Assembly (NCBI GenBank): GCA_014925825.1
Contig: JACGCK010000019.1
Coordinates: forward strand, 62,001 to 126,000
Source: Pholiota molesta
Lineage: Eukaryota; Basidiomycota; Agaricomycetes; Agaricales; Strophariaceae
Reading direction: 5' to 3'
DNA: 64,000 nucleotides
Position numbers and translations under genes: made by a program. Numbering within the stretch: position 1 is the first letter of the stretch; the number at the start of each line of letters is the position of its first letter. The notes below the pieces were generated by a model that was not told the origin of the DNA, ran no database searches, and saw only the letters and a list, made by a program, of their open reading frames with translations. Of the stretch, positions 56,900 through 64,000 are shown piece by piece.

Positions 56900-59210
56900 A
56901 ACTTTCAACTCTGCTACATCCTGGCTACATCATATCTGTCGTTATTCGTACGCCGTAGCACTGCAGTTGCATCGAGGACAGCACACATGCGCGCGACAAG
57001 GACTGTGGGGAGCGATCAAGGTGGCAGTACGAGCTCTCTACTCACCAGGTAACAGTAATAGACGATGCTGATTATGGTATGTGCAACTCTTTTCCTCCTA
57101 TGCACCACGTCTACAACCTTTCGTCTACAGGTCTTGAAATTGAAAGCTTGCATGTTGATGCGGGTACATCTCGCTCTAATCCCTCTGCCCACTCTCATCG
57201 ACATCCCTGTCCTGCGCGATCTCTCCAAGAACCTACTTACATACCAACAGTGACGTCTTCGTCCTGCGCACTGACCCAGTCGACAACGACTCTCGTGGGG
57301 ACAACATTCTTATCTCGCCGTCGTCCACTCTTACGTCGGCGGCCATTGTACGATTGCGGAGAAGGGATTGAATCGTGCTTGCACTCGGCAACCGAGACGT
57401 ACCCGCGTACCCGCTCAAGGCGCTCGGCTCCTGCACTTCCACTTCGTCACAACACAGATCTGGTGCTGGCCCGCCGATCTGGCGCTGACCCGCCCAATGC
57501 GCTCTGCCCACTCCCTTTATTGCACGACACGCACATCACCATTTCAGACGCGGCGCATCTTCACCGACTTCCCGCACTGCTGCGCTCCTCGAGCATCCCC
57601 TCATTACAGAGGCTCAATCCGAGGCGCCCAACGCGCTGCACTTCATCGCAGAGAATCATGTGCTCAGACGGTGGTGCGGCGTGTCGCTGATTAGCAGCAG
57701 CTGGCAGGTGTGGGACGAGCTCGCGCTGACGCGGCCTGACCTTGTCAAGGTGTTCTCTGAGCCGTTGTTCCACGGTACGTATGTATTTCCACTTCGCCTC
57801 CGTGCCCGCATCTGACGCTGCCACAGGCCGCAGGTTCGGTGCCGGCCCGCCGCATGTGGCCGGCCCGCTCTGCGCACATTATCGTCTAATATGCGCGCGG
57901 CGCATCTTCACCGGCCTCCTCGCTCTGCCGCGCTCCTCGAACATCGCGCCCACCCCGAGGCGCAGACTCAAGCACTCCATGCAGCGCACGCTCGGGCTGA
58001 GCTTCCAGAAAGCCTCATCTTCACGCTCATGAGTGAGTTCTTCATTCTTTATTTGTTGCTTGGCCTGACTTGTATCTTTTCTATTAGACAGCCACGTCAT
58101 TACTTCTTTTTGGCTACGCGAGTAGGAGCTGTCGTAGAAAATCCCAGCGGCACTCAAGCTCAGAAGAGGCTCTACCAGTCCGCCCCTCTCCAAGGCCCTG
58201 CGCACCATCCCCGCCGACGCCTGCTCGCTCGCGGACAGTTCCCTCATCTACGCCAGCGTCTCCGCGTACGTTGGCGGCCGGCGCAACGTGCAGGACGGCG
58301 GCGAGGCTGGCGGCGTGCTCGCGCACATCGATGATTTCACGGACACATCAAGAATCTCACTGAGACCCACTCGCTGCAGACGATCGCCGCGGCCGCGTAT
58401 ACGACGGGCGAGCAGGCGTTCCACACGGACGTTGGTGACGTCATCTCGCTATCCGTGCTGCAGACGGCGGTGGAGGGCGTCGTGTCGCGGATCAGCAGCA
58501 GCTGGCGGGTGTACAGCGAGCACGCGGGGACGCGGCCTGCCCTCAGCAGTCAGCAAGATGCTGTCCGAGCCATGGATCCACGATACGTGCGTATTACTCT
58601 CGATTCCTCATCACTATCGTCTACATTCCAATCTTACGCCAACTTGTCCTCCAGATTTGGCGCCGATGCGCCATATGTGACGTACCCGCTCCTCTTCTAA
58701 GTTCTGGCTACGGATGATCATCCAATACGCGCGGCGTCTCTTCACCCGCTTCCTCGCGCTGCCGTGCTCCGGGCACATCCCGCACATCAACGACGTGCTC
58801 GACACGCTGCGCTTCTTCGTAGTGAAGCACGCGCTTGGGTTGCGCTTCCGGCAGGGCGACATCCAGCATCAACAACCTGAGCGTCTTCCACGGGCGCGAT
58901 GGGTTCGTGGGTGGCCTTGCGCACGAGTGAGTTCTTGCCCGCGTGGACGCTAAGGAGGCACTGACAGGTCCTTTTGCCATCAGACGCCATCTGCTGCACG
59001 TCTGCCCGCTGACGAGGGGCGAGCATGGAAGCCCACGAGGCGCTCGAGCCCAGCTGGGAGAGGGCGTACGCCCAAGATCGCGTGCTGCCCGCTTCATCCT
59101 GGGGACCTCGTGGACAAGCGTGCGACATGCGCTTGGGAAGTGTGTCGAGGGTCCTTCTGTGGATGGCGAGGGAAAGTGGATGGCGTATGATTGTATGACA
59201 TCAGGCTACC
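56900..59210 (+). pseudogene. TauD/TfdA-like dioxygenase relics, array unit 4
   Basis: This copies 43680-45960 with small indels: ISSSWQVWDELALTRPDLVK, SLIYASVSAYVGGRRNVQD, VLQTAVEGVVSRISSSWRVY, FGADAPYVTYPLLF-stop, ARRLFTRFLALPCSGHIPHI. The same stops and frame breaks are present, so decay preceded the 13-kb duplication. Confidence 0.6.
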
Positions 59211-59677
59211 ACGCAGAGATCGGAAACTTGGCATACAGAACGAGAGCAGTGGGAGGGTTAGGGCCGTGTCGAACAGCTCGGTCAATTGCTGCAGTGGATT
59301 GGTTGGGCTCGATGGCAGTGTCGTAATTGGCAGTTTGATCTTCCGTCCTATACTTGTAAACTTATATCTTTATTCACCATCTATTCCGAGATAACACAGC
59401 CCGGGCCTCATGGCAGTTGGCATTAAACGTGCACGCTGCCCACGCATGGGCGTTCACACTGGAAGATCATCTCTACTTCTTCTTGATTTTTCCTGCCATC
59501 TTAACCTCATCGGATGGGTTTCAGAAAAGCACTTCGTGGTGCACTGGGTTCGATATTTGACCGAAAGCAGCGGGCGGAAGACGGAAGCGGGAGCGAACGA
59601 GTGGATTCCAGCGTAAGTCAGCAACAGAACGGAGATTTCTTGGTCAACATTGACGCGAGAACCGACAGCAAACAACA

Positions 59678-62600
59678 ATGGGGCGTGAAATACCTGTTCA
59701 GCGAGAAACAACGCAACGAGAAACAAGAGTGAATCAATCACAGGGACAGATAACCAATGACGCTGATCCTGTTGCGAATGCGATGTTCAATAATCTGGGA
59801 AAAGTGGCCATCTACGGGGGGAGATTTGTGCAAAACATCACTATGAAGAGTGATAAACGTACGTGGCCCATTAGCAGCACTTGACGCGCATGTATTCATG
59901 GCTATAAACATTAGACGGCTTCGAGCTCCTGCAAAAGCGCGTTGCATCTTCTGCTTTCCACAACTCTGCGCAGCGCGTCGACCCTCCCAGGTGTCACCCC
60001 GACACCCGGGTAGACATAATGCAGGCGATATATGACTGGATCATCAGATCAGGATATCGCGACGAATACCTGCTCTGGCTGAACGGTGCCGCAGGTGCAG
60101 GCAAATCCGCGATCATGCAGTCCATCGCCGAAAGATGTGTCCTCGCAGCTATAGCCGTTGCGAGTTTTTTCTTTGTCAGGTCCGACTCGACTCGAAACAG
60201 CATGGCTTCATTGGTCGCTACACTTGCCTATCAACTCATCCAGGCTATTCCAGAGACGGCTGATGATATTCTTCTCACCATCGAACGGAATCCGCTCATC
60301 TTCCAACAATCCCTAGAAGATCAATTGCGCGAGCTCATCATCCAACCTCTGCTTCGGCTGCCGCCACACCTCCAGCGTTTATTGGGGAGCTTGCTCCCCT
60401 TTGAATAGCGACCCCGAATTTCCTTAAACCACGTGACCCACTGAGATTGTTTCTATTTGCTTCAAAAGCTTTTGTCACCCCGTGAGAATAATCCCATGGC
60501 TGTGCGGGCTGTGCTGTGGGTTCGTCAAATCCGGACACGGCTGTTTTGACCGGTGTCACATGCACTTTTCCCACCTTCCAAAATGAGCCTCCTGCCTCTG
60601 ATTTTGCAGCCTCTCGCAATCTTGGTTCAAACCAACTTCAAACTGTGTTCTCCTGCCTCAAACAAAATTCTGAAAGCCTTAAAAACTGCCAATATTGTGT
60701 AAATAATTTGTTTTGTTCTTTTTTTATCTACTTAATGCTGTAATTTGTAATGATTAATTAGCTTGACTTTATATTGAATCTGATCAAATCACTGCCTTCA
60801 TCTGCAGCAATCAGGAGTTTTAAGGTGTTTTGAAAATTTTGAGATTTTATCTTATCAAGCTCTAATGCAAAACTTAGCTTTGAAAACCTGTCTCAAACCA
60901 TCTGGCTTTTTCTCTTCTTACATACCTTTCACATTTAGTTTGTTCTAACTTCTTTGTATCCTTGACCAGCCACAATCTTAAGTTGTCCACCAGTTGAAGA
61001 AGACACTGCACATCATTAGGGCTAGTGTGCTTGGGACAACCACTTGGATCCTGGGCTAGATAAATTTCTTTTGTAGTCAATTTCAAACTAAACTAGTATA
61101 CAATATACCAAACTAGTGTAGTAACCTATTGAACTTCACTGCTGTGGTGGGCATATTTTCTGGCAAGACAAAATGCTTGGGAGTTTTGTGGCATTTGTCG
61201 AGTATTTTCAATTTTAGCTATTGTCTGATTTATAGAATTGATAAATCTTTTGTTTGGCACTAAAAAATGGATTTTCCAATTTTTGAAATGAGACAATAAG
61301 CGGAAAGAAAAATACTTGACAAATGACACAAAACACCCATGAATTTTTCCACGTTGGAGAATAAGCCCACCGCAGCAGTGCTTGGTCTTAGAGAATTTTC
61401 CTCAGGTTTATTATATGTTACTATTTCTTAGGTGAAGACATTGAAGGGTTTGGATTTCCGAGATCACTTTCCAATTTCAAGATTACAGCATCCGGAAGAA
61501 ACTCCCTCAATGAAAATGTTAAGAGAAGACAACTTACGTAGACAAGAGCTTGGTTTTACTCTAGACACTTCTGGCATTGACTTGAGCAAATATGTATTTA
61601 ACATCTAGTAGACACCAATAGGCAGTAGTGTGTGTGTGTGAATTAGAACTCAGATGTAACAAGCTTCCCACTAGAGCAGGCCAGTTCACTGGCATAGCAA
61701 GACGTTCTTCGTCGTCTTTATTGACGGTCTGGACGAGTGCAATGATCGGGCCCATCAATCGAACCTGCTCAAGATATTGGGCAATGTCTCAAGCGGAAGA
61801 AATATCCCAGTCGTATTCCTCATCGCCAGTCGCCGAGAGCCCCAAATCGAGGCAGAGTTTTGTCGCAATCAGGTCACGGATATTCTTACTACAATCCCAC
61901 TAGACGATATCCAAGCTTCTGATGACATCCGACGATATTTGAATGCGAAATTCAAGGAAATCAAGAACACTCACTTACGAAGAAGGTCTCTCGCTCCCGA
62001 TTGGCCAACGTCCACGGTCATCGAGCAAATCGTTGAGAAATCCTCTGGACAATTTATATATGCCTCGGTCATCATAGGTTATGTATCATTACCACATGCC
62101 CACCCTGCGCTCCAACTCGACATCATCAACAACATCCGCCCTCGTAATCCTTCAGAAAATCTGTTCGCCCATCTCAATGCACTTTATCACTATATTTTCT
62201 CACAGGTGAAACAACTTGACGCCGTACGGAATGTTTTGGCTCTCCAGCTGATTCATAGGGATGGGCAAGTGTTTTTAAGTGATATTGAGTCGTTATTCCA
62301 GCTTGCTGCTGGCGAGCTGGAAGTCCTTTTCGCCGACCTAACCGCTCTCGTACAATGCTCCGCTGATGACACCTACATGAATATCCTCCATGCATCACTT
62401 CCTGATTTCTTACTGGATGAAAGCCGTTCCGGGGAGTACCACATTAACCTTGATGAATATAGGACCAATCTATTATGCCTGTTCCTGGAGAGGCGGTGTC
62501 CAATACCAGATCCGAATTCGTCGACCCCCAATATGAAGCATGATCCAGATCCTAGATGGGGAGAATACTGGCGGTTGCGCGCGATCTACCTTCTCCTTCA

Positions 62601-62970
62601 GAGAGCGAAGGCCTCCACCCAACTGCAGCGCGCATGCATGAACTTCAATTGCATAATTTACAGCGCCAACATGGATCACTATTGTTTAAACTGGATTTTC
62701 AGCAGTGTAAATGTCTTGCAAAAGCTGGTATGCCTTAACGCGGTCTATATGCACAATCAACTTGTTGACACTATACTCTAATAGGATTTCAAAGACCAGG
62801 GTCAAGCGTACCCTCATGTCTTGGGCGTGTTTGCAGCAGAGTTTGCAAAGTACTGGTCGCCAGCTCATAACGATCATATGTTTTTTCGCAAAGAAGACAT
62901 CAAAAGAAATTGCCCCGACCTTATGGCCTGTATCAATCAATTGATTCGACGAGAGGAATTACTGTTGTGA
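59678..62970 (+). pseudogene. NACHT-domain NTPase, array copy 5, split by an insertion
   Basis: Exons would be 59678-59858, 59915-60383 plus 61710-62727, and 62785-62970. Exon 1 keeps the frame lost in copy 3 (YGGRFVQNITMKSDK). Walker A (NGAAGAGKSAIMQ) is intact, but at 60384, inside LQRLFVVFIDGLDEC just before Walker B, a foreign 1,326-bp block starts and ends the frame (LLGSLLPFE-stop). The second half resumes at 61710 (VVFIDGLDE) and runs open through NWIFSSVNVLQKL and the final exon ending RREELLL. Without the insertion the frame would be continuous, so the insertion is younger than the gene copy. Confidence 0.85.
60384..61709. mobile_element. Unidentified AT-rich 1,326-bp insertion in NACHT copy 5
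   Basis: Comparison with copy 3 shows an uninterrupted target at 47130/47131. The block starts with a short palindrome (GGGGAGCTTGCTCCCC) and is far richer in A+T than the surrounding DNA. It ends ..GCAAGACGTTCTT. CGTTTATT precedes it and CGTTCTT closes it, perhaps a decayed 8-bp target duplication. No terminal inverted repeats, LTR or transposase were recognised. One minus-strand frame (60874-61086) looks faintly protein-like but matches nothing I know. Class undetermined. Confidence 0.6.
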
Positions 62971-63179
62971 TTCTTCCTAGATTTTCAATTGCAGGATCAT
63001 TCTGGGGGATCGTTTACTGCTTATTCTATGCTTGTTATATACTTTCTCCCCAAAATTTAATTTATTTCAAGTTCTATTACCTTCCAAACATTCCAGAACA
63101 TATCGAACGAATAAGATTCTCCCATTCCAACGTAATAAATCCCCTTTTTGCTCCTTACCGCCTCCGTAGTACACATGTA

Positions 63180-63960
63180 ATCTAGCTCACATCGACCTCT
63201 TTCTTAAACTTCTCCGCCATACCTGACGTCCTATGTGCCTTCTACACAGCCTTCAGCAACCCATGCTCCTCTTTCACTCCTCCGCCGTCAGCACCGCATC
63301 CCCGAGCATCTCCGTCCGCCCGAAGCCGTTCTTCCGCTTCCGCGCCAGCCCGTAGCACTCGCCCAGAACTGCCTTCCGCGCGTGCGCATCCACGAGCGAG
63401 GCGTCCAAGATCCCTAGGGCATGAGCGACATTGGATTTGTGCGGGTCGATGACCGGCAATGGGCTGTAGGGTGTCTGCGCTGGCGTGGACGCAGAGGTCG
63501 GCTGCGCAGTAGGAGGACTGCGAGGCGCTCAAGCTTGCGCGCGCGCGCCTGTCCGCGCAGAGCTAAGGACCCGAGGGCATAACCGAGGTCGAATTTGTGC
63601 AGGTAGATGAACGGCGATGGGGGGGTGTCTGGGCTGCTGTGGGTGGACGCAGAGGTCGGCGATGAGATTGGAGGATCTTGTCTGTGACTGTGAGGCGCTC
63701 AAGGGCCTGCGCAATATGGTATGCAACGCCTTTCGCGCGCCGCGCGTCCACGCGGGCTCGCCGAGCGAGGCGTCGGGGGTCCCGAGGGCGGGTGTAAGGT
63801 TGAATTTTTGTGCAGGAAGATGAGGTCGATGGGCTGTGGGGAGTCTGGGGCACGGACGGAGAGGTCAGCGACGAGATCAAAGCCTTGGACGGTCTATATA
63901 CGGCTTTGAGGCGTCCAAGGGCGATGTACTATCTGGGGCGAATAATGTCAGTAAAATCGT
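63180..63960 (-). pseudogene. Acyl-CoA synthetase C-terminal relic, array unit 5, cut by window end
   Basis: Minus-strand pieces RKRKNGFGRTEMLGDAVLTA (about 63274-63345) and HKSNVAHALGILDASLVDAH (about 63390-63450) match the synthetase relics of the other units. Further repeats of the same exon follow up to the window end. The relic continues beyond the window. Confidence 0.6.
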
Positions 63961-64000
63961 CACGTACTTTTGAAAAGATGGAAGGGATAAAATGGAATAG

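Larger units (their letters stand above)
51490..63600. repeat. 13.25-kb tandem segmental duplication, right unit
   Basis: This is a near-identical copy of the unit starting at 38221. It contains NACHT copies 4 and 5 and the relics between them. It is interrupted by an extra 1,326 bp at 60384-61709. After about 63350 it diverges from the corresponding part of the left unit (about 48770). Confidence 0.9.

Noticed and set aside
60874..61086. Possible small protein in the AT-rich insertion
   Set aside because: It is short, without homology that I recognise, inside a block full of stops; not enough to call a gene or transposase.
1..64000. tRNA, rRNA and other structured RNA genes
   Set aside because: I scanned for tRNA-like A and B boxes and rRNA words and saw nothing convincing. 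A covariance-model search would be needed to exclude short ncRNAs.

Overview
The window is nuclear DNA of a basidiomycete fungus, most likely an agaricomycete. Genes are dense and cut by many short introns (about 45-85 bp) with GT..AG ends and CTRAC-like branch sites. The families are typical of mushroom-forming fungi: a HET-domain protein, WSC-domain secreted proteins, a MARVEL membrane protein, F-box-like proteins and NACHT ATPases. Exon structures were rebuilt by eye from splice signals, reading frame and comparison of paralogues inside the window.

Layout. 1-0.98 kb: 3' end of a HET-domain (heterokaryon incompatibility) gene. 1.3-2.7 kb (-): single-pass membrane protein. 5.3-6.9 kb (+): choline/ethanolamine phosphotransferase (CPT1/EPT1 type), including one GC-AG intron. 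7.5-10.7 kb (-): tandem pair of F-box-like/nucleotidyltransferase-like genes. 12.3-14.5 kb (+) and 24.95-27.1 kb (-): two paralogues of an uncharacterised family with conserved exon sizes. 15.0-15.8 kb (-): MARVEL-type protein. 18.9-22.2 kb (+): two tandem WSC-domain secreted protein genes, followed by a truncated third copy inside a local duplication. 23.4-24.35 kb (-): ribosomal protein uL1 (L10a), the best-anchored housekeeping gene. 29.1-31.0 kb (+): secreted FAD-linked oxidoreductase of the BBE/AA7 type.

34-64 kb is different: a tandem array of five NACHT NTPase (NLR-like) genes, all on the + strand. Between the copies lie relics of two other genes, the C-terminal part of a long-chain acyl-CoA synthetase (- strand) and a TauD/TfdA-like dioxygenase (+ strand). 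The ancestral unit is about 6.6 kb. A two-unit block of about 13.25 kb was then duplicated in tandem; the breakpoint, at about 51.49 kb, lies inside a hybrid dioxygenase relic. Three NACHT copies look intact (35.0, 39.7 and 53.0 kb). One carries two single-base frameshifts (46.4 kb), and one is split by an AT-rich 1.3-kb insertion (59.7 kb). The two newest intact copies are almost identical except for a short patch after the NACHT domain that is strongly different. That pattern suggests an NLR family diversified by gene conversion or selection. A 370-bp inverted-repeat element sits just upstream of the first copy.

The HET gene at the left edge, the NACHT array, and a small gene with glycine-rich motifs just before the array suggest an accessory self/non-self recognition region next to housekeeping genes. 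This functional reading is inference; no experiment or database search was possible.
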